A DNA stretch of 64,000 nucleotides from UBA7672 sp963718145 (GCA_963718145.1 CAVQYJ010000017.1:380696-444695); one strand, 5' to 3'; positions 49,527 through 59,183 are shown, numbered from the stretch's first letter. Program-made: numbers and translations. The notes: generated by a model not told the origin, from the letters alone.

Positions 49527-50609
49527 ATGCGGTTCCTGAAAACCGGTCTTTCGATCCTGGCGATTGCGCTTGCGGCGCCTGCGGTCGCGCAGGTGCCGAG
49601 GACGGCCGATGGCCGCCCGGATCTCACCGGCATCTGGACGAATGCGTCGCTGACGCCGCTGTCGCGCGGGCAGGGCGTCAAGTCGCTGGTCGTCTCCGAG
49701 GAGGAAGCGAGGAAGATCGCCAACGGCACGTCTATCGCTGGCGTTCCCGCTAACGATCCGGAATTCAATCGCAACGCCCGCTACTCCGATCCCAACAAGG
49801 GCGCGCCGGCCAAGGGCGGATCCGATTTCGGACTCAAGGGCTATGACAGCTTCTGGGTGACGCCCGGGACGATGCTCGGCAAGGTTAAGGGCGAATACCG
49901 CACGTCCAACATCGTCGAACCGGCCAGCGGGCAGCTTCCCTTCAAGGACCCGGCCGCACAGACGCGAAGGGCGATGGCGGGCTTCACGCGATACATGACG
50001 GGCAATGCGCCCTATGAAGGTCCGGAAGAGACGGCGATCTCCGAGCGCTGCCTGATCGGCTTCGGCCAGACGGGCGGGCCGGGCATGCTGAGCGTGCTCT
50101 ACAACAACAACTACGAGTTCGTGCTGACCAAGGATCACCTGATGATCCTGGTCGAGATGGCGCATGATGTGCGCGCGATCCCGATCTTCGGCTCCGCGGT
50201 CAAGGCGAAGGCCAGCCACCGGCCAGGCGTGATCAAGCAGTGGCTGGGCGACACCGTTGCGTGGTGGGAAGGCGACACGCTGGTGATGGAGACGGTCAAC
50301 GTCAATCCGCTGCAGGCCGAGAACCAGTCCTTCCCCCTGTCTCCGAAAGCGGTCGTGACCGAGCGCCTGACGCGCACGGGCGAGAAGGACATCTTCTACG
50401 AGTTCACGGTCAACGATCCGGACACCTACACCCAGCCGTGGAAGGCGGAACTCAGCTTCTATCCCCAGAGCCGCCTCTACGAGTATGCCTGCCATGAAGG
50501 CAATTACGGCATGCACGGCATCCTTGCCGGCGCGCGCCTGAAGGAACAGCAGGCCGCCGCAGCCAAGGCCAAGCCGGTGAAGGCGAAGGCCGTGAAGGGC
50601 GGGCAGTAG
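49527..50609 (+). CDS. Secreted protein of an uncharacterised family, paralogue 2 of 3
   Basis: A 360-residue exported protein. Signal MRFLKTGLSILAIALAAPAV (cut after AVAQ), then GRPDLTGIWTNASLTPLSRG, YDSFWVTPGTMLGKVKGEYR, SERCLIGFGQTGGPGMLSVL, EMAHDVRAIPIF, WLGDTVAWWEGDTLVMETVN and YEYACHEGNYGMHGILAGAR. The C-terminus is a short Lys/Ala repeat (AKAKPVKAKAVKGG). AGGAGG lies seven bases before the ATG. The same blocks are in the proteins at 6827 and 58026, but it lacks the Pro-rich linker. Role unknown. Confidence 0.8.
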   Translation: MRFLKTGLSILAIALAAPAVAQVPRTADGRPDLTGIWTNASLTPLSRGQGVKSLVVSEEEARKIANGTSIAGVPANDPEFNRNARYSDPNKGAPAKGGSDFGLKGYDSFWVTPGTMLGKVKGEYRTSNIVEPASGQLPFKDPAAQTRRAMAGFTRYMTGNAPYEGPEETAISERCLIGFGQTGGPGMLSVLYNNNYEFVLTKDHLMILVEMAHDVRAIPIFGSAVKAKASHRPGVIKQWLGDTVAWWEGDTLVMETVNVNPLQAENQSFPLSPKAVVTERLTRTGEKDIFYEFTVNDPDTYTQPWKAELSFYPQSRLYEYACHEGNYGMHGILAGARLKEQQAAAAKAKPVKAKAVKGGQ

Positions 50610-50691
50610 CACCGCAGCGATTGGATTTGTCCGACCGGCCGCGGAGGTTCTGGCCTTCGCGGCGGGGTGTCATTTCAAGGAGTCGGGTTCG

Positions 50692-51213
50692 ATGACCATT
50701 TCACTTTACGATGCAAGTGCGGCGCTGTTCATCCAGACGCTGGGGGCGATGGATGGGTTCCTGTCGCACAGCCTGAAGCATTTCCGGGAGACCAGTGTCG
50801 ATCCCGAAGAGATCGTGGAGACGCGGCTGTTCGCCGACATGCTGCCTTTCCGCTATCAGGTGCAGGCGGCGATCGGCCATTCGGTCGGCGCCATCGAGGG
50901 CGTGAGGTCAGGCGTGTTCAACCCGCCGCACGGCAATCCCAAGGCCAACTATGCCGGACTGCAGAAGGAAGTCGCCGATGCGTTGGCGGCGCTAAAGGCG
51001 CTCACGCCGGCGGAGGTCAATGCGCTCGAGGGCAAGGACATGATCTTCAAGCTCGGCGAGCGTGCGATGCCGTTCGTGGGCGAGCATTTCCTGATGACGT
51101 TCTCGCTGCCGAACGTGCATTTCCATGCGACGACGGCCTACGACATCCTGCGCCAGAAAGGCGTGCCGCTCGGCAAGCGCAACTATCTTGGCGCCATCAA
51201 GATGAAGGTCTGA
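50692..51213 (+). CDS. DUF1993 family protein
   Basis: A 173-residue helical protein of DUF1993, related to the DinB-like four-helix bundles: ALFIQTLGAMDGFLSHSLKH starts it, then FADMLPFRYQVQAAIGHSVG and FSLPNVHFHATTAYDILRQK. The His residues in the last segment are in the position of the metal-binding His of DinB-type folds. Function unknown. It lies 82 bp after paralogue 2. Confidence 0.82.
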   Translation: MTISLYDASAALFIQTLGAMDGFLSHSLKHFRETSVDPEEIVETRLFADMLPFRYQVQAAIGHSVGAIEGVRSGVFNPPHGNPKANYAGLQKEVADALAALKALTPAEVNALEGKDMIFKLGERAMPFVGEHFLMTFSLPNVHFHATTAYDILRQKGVPLGKRNYLGAIKMKV

Positions 51214-51366
51214 CGGCGAACTGGGCCCAGCCCGGCCTCCGAATCGTGGGCGCGGGCGACTGCAGGAACACAGGCAGGCGCTCGCAAATCTTCCCGGTCA
51301 TCACAACCTGCAAAGCCAACCGGCTGACGCGCAAGGCTGTCCTGGGCCAGGGCTGGAGGCGCGTCA

Positions 51367-54042
51367 CTATCTGGGTGGGGTGGCGTGGGCAGGCGCCCGG
51401 AAGATGGCGTTGGCGAGAAGGACGTTGAGCCCATCCAGGTAGGCGCGCACTGTCGGGTCCTGGGTGAAGGTGATGAGATAGCCGTTGTCTTCCGGCTCGA
51501 TCACCACGAAGGGCTTGAAGGCGAGCTGCTGTTTCGTCTCTTCCCAGAGATGGCCGGAGGCGAGGATGTCCTTCGGCCCGGCGAAGGAGACGACGTTCGT
51601 TCCGGAATCCCGGCGGACGGGCGTGAAGATGTCGGCGCCGGTCATCAGTACGTTGAGGGTCGGCTTGAGGCCGGCGGCGAGCCAGTGGTCGGCGTCGGGC
51701 CTGGCGCGGACGAGGACGCCGGGGGATGAATCGGGCGCGTCCTGCTTGGGTGCTTCGGCGGCGAGGAGGTCGCTGGATTGCGTGAGCAGCGTGCCCGGGA
51801 CAGTGGCCTTGTCGTCCTTCTCCTCCTTCGCCTCGTCCTTGCGGTAGGCGTTCTCGCGGCGGATGGAGGCGAGGCCCATCTTGGGGTCAGCGACGAAGCG
51901 CGCCGCGCGGCCCATGGCGACCAGCACGCCGCCGCGCCTCATCCAGCCGGACAGCGCCTTGGCGCCGTCTTCGCCGATGACGCCGGCATATCCGCCGCCG
52001 TCGGGCAGGATCAGCACGTCGAACTGCGAGAGCGCGGTCGAGGAGAGGTCGCGTGTGCGGACCGGGGTGACGGGGTAGCCGAACTGGCGCTCGATGACGA
52101 AGCGCGTGTTGCCGGCGGCGGTGGGGCTGGTCGGCGTGTCCCAGGCGATGGCGATGCGAGGCGCGTGCTGCATGGCGACGCGATCGCTGCCGAAGCTCGG
52201 GCCCTGCGTCACCCAGCTATCGTCGACGCCGGTGATGTCGGCGCCTGTCGCGGCCGCGAGGCGGGCGAGTTTTGCAGAAAGGTCGGACGTGTCTGACTGG
52301 CGGAAGATCAGGCTGCCGGCGGGCCAGACCTTGCCGTTGTGCGTGAAGGCGACGTCGGAGGAGGAGACGGCAATAGTCTCGCGAAGGGCGGCGGCGAGCA
52401 GGCGCACCGACGCGGTCGATCCCCAGGGCGCGATGAAACCGAACCGGGCATCGGGGTTGATGAGCGCTCCGGGCTTCATCGCGCTGGACGCGACGAGTTC
52501 GAGCGGGCCGGAGGGATCATCGGCGCAGCTCAGCGTTTCGACATTGTACTGCAGCGGGATCGACCAGGCGGTGACATCGTAGAGTTCGGCTTCGAGGCCC
52601 TTGGCGCGGCGGCGTTCCTGTTCCTTCAGGAAGGGCTCGTCGATGGGCACGTGCTCTTCCATCAGCGTGTGGGCGAGGCGGCCGGCAGGCTGGGCGAGGG
52701 AGACGGCGTAGCTGCCGGCAGGCTGCGACTTTCCACAGGCGCGGATGGCGGCGGCGGCGCGCTTCACCTCGATGCCCTGTGCGGTGAGGATGCCGGCGAG
52801 CTTGTCGGCGGTCGGCTGGTCGGCCTGGGGCGGGATGATGTAGGAGCGGACCTTGCCCTTCCTTCCCGCCTCGATGGCGCTGCTGCGGTAGGCGTAGAAG
52901 TCGCGCAGGAAACGCTCGCGGTTGTTGGCCATGGTCTCCAGCGTGGCCATGGACGACAGGAAGTGCTTGCGCACGCTCTGCTGGTAGGTGAGGTCCTTGC
53001 CGTCGCTGCGATGGGCGAGCAGGCCGTCCGATCCGGCATTCTCGTAGGTCGTTCCGATCGAGCCGTGGAACAGCGGCCAGCCCGAGCCGTAGCCGGGATA
53101 GAAATCGTCATAGACCTCGCGGTTGAAATAGGAGAGGCCCGCGCCGTCGAACCATTTCGCATTGTTGCGGCCGATGACCTGCAGGGCGGCGCGCTGGCTC
53201 TGCGTGATGTCGGGATTGTAGGGATCGGCCTCGGGGGAGAAGTAGTAACTGGAATCCGCTCCCATCTCGTGCAGGTCGACGAAGATCAGCGGGAACCAGT
53301 CCTGGAAGATGGCGACGCGGGCCTGCGTCTCGGGCTGGGTGAGCGCGAACCAGTCGCGGTTCATGTCGAAAAGGTAGTGGTTGAAGCGCCCTCCCGGCCA
53401 GGGCTGGTTGCGGTCGGCGGAGATCGGGCTGCCGGAGGGCTGGAGGCCGAGCGTGTCGTAATAGAAGTTGACGAAGCGGTCGCGGCCGTCAGGGTTCTGC
53501 ACGGGATCGATGAAGACGAGTGTGTTGGCGAGGATGGCGTCGACCGTCGCGTCGTTGCGGGCGGCGAGCAGGTGATAGGCCGTCATCATCGATGCGTCGG
53601 CGGACGAGATCTCGTCGCCATGGACGCCATGGGCGAGCCAGACCGTGCCTGGGGCGCGGGCGATGATGGCGTCGGCCTGTTGCCTGTTCGTCCTCCGCGG
53701 ATCGGCGAGCGCCTTGAAGTCGGCGGAGATCGCGTCAAGCGAGGCGATACGCGCGGGAGCGCCGATGATGACGTAGACCAGTTCGCGGCCCTGCCAGCTT
53801 TTCGCATAGGGACGCACGACGATGCGGCCGGGCGCGGCCTTCTCCAGCTCGCGGAAATAGCGGATGACGTCGGCCGAGGGCGTGACGCGCTCGCCCGAGG
53901 GCTTGCCGAGAACGGATTCGACGGTGGGAATGGCGGGATCGTAGGCGACGCCCGGAATGAAGGCCTGCGCGGAGGCGGGACTCGGGTCAGCCAGCGCCAG
54001 CATCAGAGCGGCGGCGGCAAGACCCAGCAGGCGGTTCAGCAT
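51367..54042 (-). CDS. M14-family zinc carboxypeptidase, exported
   Basis: An 891-residue exported peptidase. Signal MLNRLLGLAAAALMLALADP (cut near ASAQ), then the M14 domain: His141 and Glu144 in AHGVHGDEISSADASMM are zinc ligands. DMNRDWFALTQPETQ and IFVDLHEMGADSSYYFSPEA supply further substrate and ligand residues. About 500 more residues follow, including a glutamine-amidotransferase-like stretch (QFDVLILPDGGGYAGVIGED) typical of large M14 members in alphaproteobacteria. It removes amino acids from peptides in the periplasm. The start at 54042 gives a clean signal peptide. Confidence 0.86.
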   Translation of the reverse strand: MLNRLLGLAAAALMLALADPSPASAQAFIPGVAYDPAIPTVESVLGKPSGERVTPSADVIRYFRELEKAAPGRIVVRPYAKSWQGRELVYVIIGAPARIASLDAISADFKALADPRRTNRQQADAIIARAPGTVWLAHGVHGDEISSADASMMTAYHLLAARNDATVDAILANTLVFIDPVQNPDGRDRFVNFYYDTLGLQPSGSPISADRNQPWPGGRFNHYLFDMNRDWFALTQPETQARVAIFQDWFPLIFVDLHEMGADSSYYFSPEADPYNPDITQSQRAALQVIGRNNAKWFDGAGLSYFNREVYDDFYPGYGSGWPLFHGSIGTTYENAGSDGLLAHRSDGKDLTYQQSVRKHFLSSMATLETMANNRERFLRDFYAYRSSAIEAGRKGKVRSYIIPPQADQPTADKLAGILTAQGIEVKRAAAAIRACGKSQPAGSYAVSLAQPAGRLAHTLMEEHVPIDEPFLKEQERRRAKGLEAELYDVTAWSIPLQYNVETLSCADDPSGPLELVASSAMKPGALINPDARFGFIAPWGSTASVRLLAAALRETIAVSSSDVAFTHNGKVWPAGSLIFRQSDTSDLSAKLARLAAATGADITGVDDSWVTQGPSFGSDRVAMQHAPRIAIAWDTPTSPTAAGNTRFVIERQFGYPVTPVRTRDLSSTALSQFDVLILPDGGGYAGVIGEDGAKALSGWMRRGGVLVAMGRAARFVADPKMGLASIRRENAYRKDEAKEEKDDKATVPGTLLTQSSDLLAAEAPKQDAPDSSPGVLVRARPDADHWLAAGLKPTLNVLMTGADIFTPVRRDSGTNVVSFAGPKDILASGHLWEETKQQLAFKPFVVIEPEDNGYLITFTQDPTVRAYLDGLNVLLANAIFRAPAHATPPR

Positions 54043-54152
54043 GGATCGTCCTTCGGTTGATCCTGCCGAGTATCGCGTCCGCTGCGCCGAAGTCAGCGGT
54101 AGTCGCCTCACGGGAGAAAGAAATCGTGTGAGGTGCGACAGAAGCGGGGTTG

Positions 54153-54458
54153 CTAGGCAGCGGCGATCGGTTTGGCGCGGTTGATCCGCTCGCGCTCGTC
54201 GCGATCGTTCAGCGCGTCCCAGAGATCTGAACGCCTCTGCACGTTGAGCCAGAAGTCCGGGCTATTGCCGAACACACGCGCGAGGATCAGGGCCGTGGGC
54301 GCCGTGACAGAACGGCGGTCGTTGCAGAGTTCGTTGACGTGTTTGCGAGGCACACCCATTGCGTCGGCCAGAGCCTGCTGCGTCAGGCTCATGGGCGTCA
54401 TGAACTCCTCGATCAAGATTTCCCCGACCGTCGCGGGCTTGCGTTTGGTCACCAGCAT
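54153..54458 (-). CDS. higA: HigA-type antitoxin
   Basis: A 101-residue XRE-type antitoxin. MTPMSLTQQALADAMGVPRK and HVNELCNDRRSVTAPTALIL form the helix-turn-helix of the HigA family, followed by FGNSPDFWLNVQRRSDLWDA. The order toxin first, antitoxin second, with a 6-bp gap, is the typical HigBA design. It neutralises HigB and represses the promoter at 54784-54811. Confidence 0.9.
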   Translation of the reverse strand: MLVTKRKPATVGEILIEEFMTPMSLTQQALADAMGVPRKHVNELCNDRRSVTAPTALILARVFGNSPDFWLNVQRRSDLWDALNDRDERERINRAKPIAAA

Positions 54459-54464
54459 ATCGAT

Positions 54465-54761
54465 CTACCTGTAGCTATGGTCGTCGAGATAGAGATCGGT
54501 CGCCTCGCCTCTCGCGCCATCCCAGCGGAATATCAGCCGCCACTTCTTGTTCACACGGACAGAGTGATGGTCTCTTAGCTTGCCGGCAAGCTTCTCGAAG
54601 TGATTGCTTGGCGGCACGCGCAAATCCTGATCAGTGGTTGCGTTGTCGATCATCTGCAGTCTTCGGAACAGGCGGTCGGCGATGTCGGCGGGCACGTTGC
54701 GCGAGTGGACGTCGTTGACGAAGAATTCCTGCAACCATCGGTCCCGGAACTCGACGATCAT
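54465..54761 (-). CDS. higB: HigB-type mRNA interferase toxin
   Basis: A 98-residue RelE-superfamily toxin. MIVEFRDRWLQEFFVNDVHS starts it, and NHFEKLAGKLRDHHSVRVNK, with WRLIFRW next, carries the basic and His residues used to cut mRNA on the ribosome. The tail (ATDLYLDDHSYR) matches HigB. It precedes higA with a 6-bp gap. Complete and probably functional. Confidence 0.9.
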   Translation of the reverse strand: MIVEFRDRWLQEFFVNDVHSRNVPADIADRLFRRLQMIDNATTDQDLRVPPSNHFEKLAGKLRDHHSVRVNKKWRLIFRWDGARGEATDLYLDDHSYR

Positions 54762-54783
54762 CGGTCCGCCCCGAGCATGGCCC

Positions 54784-54811
54784 TATGTACCGAACTACGG
54801 GACATTGTCAA
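54784..54811 (-). promoter_or_regulatory. sigma-70-type promoter of higBA
   Basis: On the minus strand TTGACA (54806-54811) is separated by 16 bp from TACATA (54784-54789), a near-consensus promoter 22 bp before the higB ATG. GACA-T-TGTC at the -35 box is nearly symmetrical and could be part of the HigA operator. Confidence 0.65.
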
Positions 54812-54845
54812 GGCGCGGCTCGCTAAAAAAGATGCAGCCGCGGTT

Positions 54846-56039
54846 CTATCTGAACAGCGCGAGGTCGACGGCGTCGCCCATGACCTTGTAGCCGGCGTCG
54901 TTGGGGTGGAGCCAGTCGCCGGACTGGAGGCCGGCTTTCATCTTCTTCGGGCTGGCGGGGTCTTTCATCACGGCGTCGAAGTCGATGACGCCGTCGAACC
55001 CGCCAGGTTTCCCCGCCGTGTCGCGGATCCAGGCGTTGACGCCCTGGCGCACGACCTCGCCGCTTTCGGAATAGTAGCGCGCGCCTTCATAGGGCAGGAG
55101 CGTCGCGCCATAGACCTTGATGCCCCTCGCATGCGAGCGGGCGATGATCTGCCGGTAGCCGGCGATCATCTGGTCGAGCGTGGGGCGCGTCTCGCCGCCC
55201 ATGCCGATGTCGTTGATGCCTTCCAGAACGACCATCCAGCCGGCGTTGGGAACCGACAGCACGTCGCGGTCGAAGCGGGTCAGCGCCGCCTCGCCGAAGA
55301 TCTGGTTCTGGTAGGCGAGGACGCGGTTGCCGGCGATGGCCTGGTTGGAGACGCCGCGCGCCAGGCCGGCGGCGACAAGGCGCTCGGAGAGGATATCGGG
55401 CCAGCGGTGGTTGGCGTTGTTGGTGGAGGCGGTGCCGTCGGTGATGGAGTCGCCGAATGCGATGATGGTGCGCGCCGTGGTGTCGACCTCGATGGCGGAG
55501 ATGAAGGCGCGGTTGGTGAAGGTCTGCGTCTCCTCGAAGGGGCCTGCGGTGTAGTCGCCGGGCGCGGAGACGTAGCCATCGGCGCGGGCGCCCGGGTGGC
55601 AGGTGCAGGGGCCGGTCGCGCCGGGGACGAAGATCGAGAGCGAGACGTTGTCGAGCGCTTTCACGGGCAGGGCGATGGGGTCGCTGAGCATCGGCGCACG
55701 TGGCGGGATGACGGCGAAGGACTTGCCGCCGAAGGTGAGCCTGATGGCTGCGCCGCTCGCCTTGCCGTCCGGGCCTGCGAGCGAGATGGATGCTGCGCCG
55801 ATCTCGAGGGGCTTGTCGCTGTATTCGTTGGTGAAGCGGATGCGCAGGCGGTCGCCGCCCGTCGAGACGCGCATGACCTGGCGGATGGTCTGGTCCTCGA
55901 ACGTGCGCGCGGTGGGCGGGGGCGGCGTCGGCGATGCGCCCCACGCGCCGGCCCATGATCCGCCTGACTGCGCGGGCGCCATGGAGGCGCAGGCCGAGGC
56001 CAGCAGCGCAAAAGCCGCGATGAAGCTGAGGCGTTTCAT
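54846..56039 (-). CDS. SGNH/GDSL hydrolase lipoprotein
   Basis: A 397-residue lipoprotein (MKRLSFIAAFALLASACASM, Cys17). A beta-rich N-terminal domain (IRQVMRVSTGGDRLRIRFTN) precedes the SGNH fold. Block I is IIAFGDSITDGTASTNNANH (catalytic Ser), block III is VVLEGINDIGMGG (Asn), and block V is GDWLHPNDAGYKVMG with the catalytic Asp and His. It hydrolyses esters, most likely on carbohydrates or lipids in the periplasm. The frame is open upstream, but only the start at 56039 gives the lipoprotein signal. Confidence 0.87.
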   Translation of the reverse strand: MKRLSFIAAFALLASACASMAPAQSGGSWAGAWGASPTPPPPTARTFEDQTIRQVMRVSTGGDRLRIRFTNEYSDKPLEIGAASISLAGPDGKASGAAIRLTFGGKSFAVIPPRAPMLSDPIALPVKALDNVSLSIFVPGATGPCTCHPGARADGYVSAPGDYTAGPFEETQTFTNRAFISAIEVDTTARTIIAFGDSITDGTASTNNANHRWPDILSERLVAAGLARGVSNQAIAGNRVLAYQNQIFGEAALTRFDRDVLSVPNAGWMVVLEGINDIGMGGETRPTLDQMIAGYRQIIARSHARGIKVYGATLLPYEGARYYSESGEVVRQGVNAWIRDTAGKPGGFDGVIDFDAVMKDPASPKKMKAGLQSGDWLHPNDAGYKVMGDAVDLALFR

Positions 56040-56098
56040 GGTTCGCTCCCCTGTATTTTTCCGCACTCTAGCGGCAGCGGGGAGAAGGGGAAGCGGTA

Positions 56099-57785
56099 TC
56101 AGTTCTTCGCGCCGATGAACTCGTCGATGGTGCGGCGGGCGATGACCATGGCCTGCACTTCGCCGGCGCCTTCGAAGATGTTGAGGATGCGGGCGTCGCA
56201 GAGAACGCGGCTGATCGGATATTCCAGCGCGAAGCCGTTGCCGCCATGGACCTGCAGCGCGTTGTCGGCGGCGCCCCAGGCGATGCGGGCGGCAAGCATC
56301 TTGGCGAGGCCTGCTTCGAGATCGCAGCGCTTGCCGGCGTCCTTCTGGCGCGCGGAGAAATAGGTGAGCTGGCGCACGCCGACGAGTTCGGCGGCCATCA
56401 TCACCAGCTTGTCCGAGGTGCGGGGGAAGTCGAAGATCTGCCGGCCGAACTGGGTGCGGTCGAGCGCATATTTGAGGCCGAGCTCTAGCGCGCACTGGGC
56501 GACGCCGATGGCGCGGGCGGCGGTCTGGATGCGGGCGCCCTCGAATGTCGCCATCAGGTGCTTGAAGCCCATGCCCTCGACTTCGCCGAGCAGGTTTTCG
56601 AGCGGGACTTCGAAGCCGTCGAAGCCAAGTTCGTATTCCTTCATGCCGCGATAGCCGAGCACTTCGATCTCGCCGCCCGTCATGCCCCTGGCGGGGAAGG
56701 GGTTGGCGTCGCTGCCGCGCGGCTTCTCGCAGATGAACATCGAGAGGCCGGAGAAGTTGTCGGTGTTAGGGACCGAGCGCGCCAGCACGGTCATCAGGTC
56801 AGCGCGCGCCGCGTGCGTGATCCAGGTCTTGGCGCCCGTGATCTTCCATTTGCTTCCCTCCCGGGCGGCGCGGGTACGCAGTGAGCCAAGGTCGGAGCCG
56901 GTGTTGGGTTCGGTGAAGACGGCCGTCGGCAGGATGGCGCCGCGAGGCGATGCCGGGGAGGTATTTTTCCTGCTGGGCGCGCGTGCCGCCATTGAGCAGC
57001 AGCTCCGCGGCGATCTCCGAGCGGGTGCCGAGGCTGCCCACGCCGATATAGGCGCGCGAGAGTTCTTCCGAGACGACGCACATCGCCGTCTTGCCGAGGC
57101 CGAGGCCGCCGAACTCTTCGGGGATGGTGAGGCCGAAGACGCCCATCTCGCCCATCTGCTTGACGACGCTGTCGGGGATCAGCACGTCATCGAGGTGCCA
57201 TTGGTGGGCGTAGGGTTCGACCACTTCCTTGCCGAACTGGCGGAACTGGTCGCGGATCATTTCGAATGTCTCTTCGAGGCCGGTATATTCGACGGTCGCC
57301 TTCTGGCTTTCGAGGAAGCCGCGGATGATCTTGGCGGCGGCCATGCGGACGGCAGGCGTGTTGCCGCCCATGACCAGCCGGGTGATCGACGGCGTGAACA
57401 GCTTCTGCATGATCGACTGGTCGTGCGTCATGTCGATCGGGCGCACGATCTCGACCTGCGTCATCGGCAGGCCGCCGATGAGCTGGGAGAGGTATTCGCC
57501 GAACAGGATCTGGCAGAGGAGCTGTTCAATCTCGCCGAACTTGCCTTCGGCGGCGATGCGGTCGGCCCAGTTGGAAGTCTCTTTCAGCGTCTCGACATAG
57601 GTCAGCACCCAGGCGAGGCCGTGGGTGGCGCGCTGCTCCACGTCGATCAGCTTGCGGTCGACTTTCCCGCCAGGGGCGACGCGGGCCGCAACCGCCCGGC
57701 GAAGATCGAGGAAATAGACTTCGGCGTCGGAGGCTGCCTGGCGCAGGACCGTCCTCAGATCGGCAATAGCAACGCTGTCCGCCAT
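56099..57785 (-). CDS. mcd: Acyl-CoA dehydrogenase, probable (2S)-methylsuccinyl-CoA dehydrogenase, frameshifted
   Basis: About 561 residues once repaired. It begins MADSVAIADLRTVLRQAASD, with a 150-residue N-terminal extension (RKLIDVEQRATHGLAWVLTY) that is typical of methylsuccinyl-CoA dehydrogenase in the ethylmalonyl-CoA pathway. The acyl-CoA dehydrogenase fold then follows: PEEFGGLGLGKTAMCVVSEE, FTEPNTGSDLGSLRTRA, and NALQVHGGNGFALEYPISRV and EGAGEVQAMVIARRT. The frame breaks after PGIAS at 56938-56948; removing one C gives GAILPTAVFTEPNTGSD. It uses EtfAB as electron acceptor. The specific substrate is inferred from the extension; an ordinary long acyl-CoA dehydrogenase is the alternative. 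Confidence 0.72.
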
Positions 57786-58025
57786 GGTATTCTCCCGCCG
57801 CCAAGCCAGTCCCGGATCGACACGATGCAGTAGCCGATTGCGGCGGTGCAGCAAAGATCATGTCGGGCAAACACAAGGCCGTGTGGCCGCGATCCCACGG
57901 CAGACGGACGTCCGCGTCAGCCTTGCGGGAAAGCTTCCGCTCCCTCACAAACCGGGTCAGCGGAGGACGCTGCGGCAAGGACCGCGAGGCGCCGTCCTGG
58001 TTATCGGGGTTTGAGGAGGTTCTGC

Positions 58026-59183
58026 ATGATCACGACCGCCCGGCTCGCCGCCGTGCTTTGCGCATCCGCGGCTGCGCTGCTGCTGCTGGCAGGCCCCGCC
58101 GCCGCCCAGTCCATTGCTGCGTCCAGCGCGCCTGGCTTCGTCCCGCCCAAGACAAGTTGGGGTGCGCCGGACCTTCAGGGCACCTGGACCAATGCGTCGA
58201 TCACGGACATGCAGCGCGATCCTGCCTATCCGACCCTCGTAATGACACCCGACCAGGTCAGGAAGATGGAAGGCGAGGACTATTACAACAACCGGACCCG
58301 TGAGGACGCGAAGCCGACGGATCTCAAGACCGCAAAACTGCTCGACGGGTCCGACCTTCTCTCCGGCGGCGGCTACAATGCCTTCTGGGTCGACCAGGGA
58401 AACAAGGTCGCCATCGTGAAGGGCCAGCCGCGATCGTCCTGGATTGTCGAACCGGTCAACGGCCGGATTCCGCGCAAGGGCGCTGCAGGCGCCGCGCCTG
58501 CGCGCCCCACATCGGGAACGCCCGGCGCGCCGACAGGCGCCGCTTCGCGCACCGGCACGGTGCAGGGCCCGGGAGCGGTCGACCGCAATGCCGGCGGCGG
58601 CTTCGGCAGCTATGACAATCCCGAGACGCGCCCGATGGGTGAGCGCTGCATCATAGGCTTTGGCAATACCGGCGGACCGGTGATGACCAACGTGCTCTAC
58701 AACAATCATTATCAGCTCGTGCAATCGCCCGATCACGTGCTGATCCTGATCGAGATGGTGCATGACGCGCGCATCATTCCGATCGTGAAGAGCAAGGCGG
58801 ATGCGAAATTCTCCGCCGGCCTGATCAAGAAGTGGCTGGGCGAAAGCGTCGGCTGGTACGAAGACAATACGCTGGTCGTCGAAACCCGCAACGTCATGCC
58901 GGCGCAGCGCGGATATATCGGACCCGGCGGCACGCTCACCGAGCGCTTCACGCGCTGGAATGGCAGCCAGATCCTCTACGAGTTCACGGTCGATGATCCG
59001 GCGCAGTATTCGCAGCCCTGGAAAGGCGAGATGTCGCTGAACTGGTCGAAGGAGCCGTTCTACGAATACGCCTGCCACGAAGGTAACTATGCCATGGAAG
59101 GCATCCTCGCCGGCGCCCGCAAGCAGGAGCGCGAAGGCAAGACCGTCCGCGCCAACGCGGCGGAGGAAGGCCGGGGGAACTGA
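58026..59183 (+). CDS. Secreted protein of an uncharacterised family, paralogue 3 of 3
   Basis: A 385-residue exported protein. Signal (TARLAAVLCASAAALLLLAG, cut after AAAQ), then TSWGAPDLQGTWTNASITDM, YNAFWVDQGNKVAIVKGQPR, a Pro/Ala/Gly/Thr-rich linker, GERCIIGFGNTGGPVMTNVL, EMVHDARIIPIV, WLGESVGWYEDNTLVVETRN and FYEYACHEGNYAMEGILAGA. It is closer to paralogue 1 than to paralogue 2, sharing the linker and MPAQRGYI-like segment. GAGGAGG precedes the ATG. The next gene downstream is a cytochrome P460. Role unknown. Confidence 0.8.
   Translation: MITTARLAAVLCASAAALLLLAGPAAAQSIAASSAPGFVPPKTSWGAPDLQGTWTNASITDMQRDPAYPTLVMTPDQVRKMEGEDYYNNRTREDAKPTDLKTAKLLDGSDLLSGGGYNAFWVDQGNKVAIVKGQPRSSWIVEPVNGRIPRKGAAGAAPARPTSGTPGAPTGAASRTGTVQGPGAVDRNAGGGFGSYDNPETRPMGERCIIGFGNTGGPVMTNVLYNNHYQLVQSPDHVLILIEMVHDARIIPIVKSKADAKFSAGLIKKWLGESVGWYEDNTLVVETRNVMPAQRGYIGPGGTLTERFTRWNGSQILYEFTVDDPAQYSQPWKGEMSLNWSKEPFYEYACHEGNYAMEGILAGARKQEREGKTVRANAAEEGRGN

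Noticed and set aside
52339..54060. 573-codon plus-strand frame antisense to the M14 peptidase
   Set aside because: Shadow frame of high-GC coding sequence; the minus strand has the complete M14 motifs.
54102..54139. Imperfect hairpin between higA and the M14 gene
   Set aside because: Has a bulge and no T tract on the higA side; too weak to call a terminator or operator.
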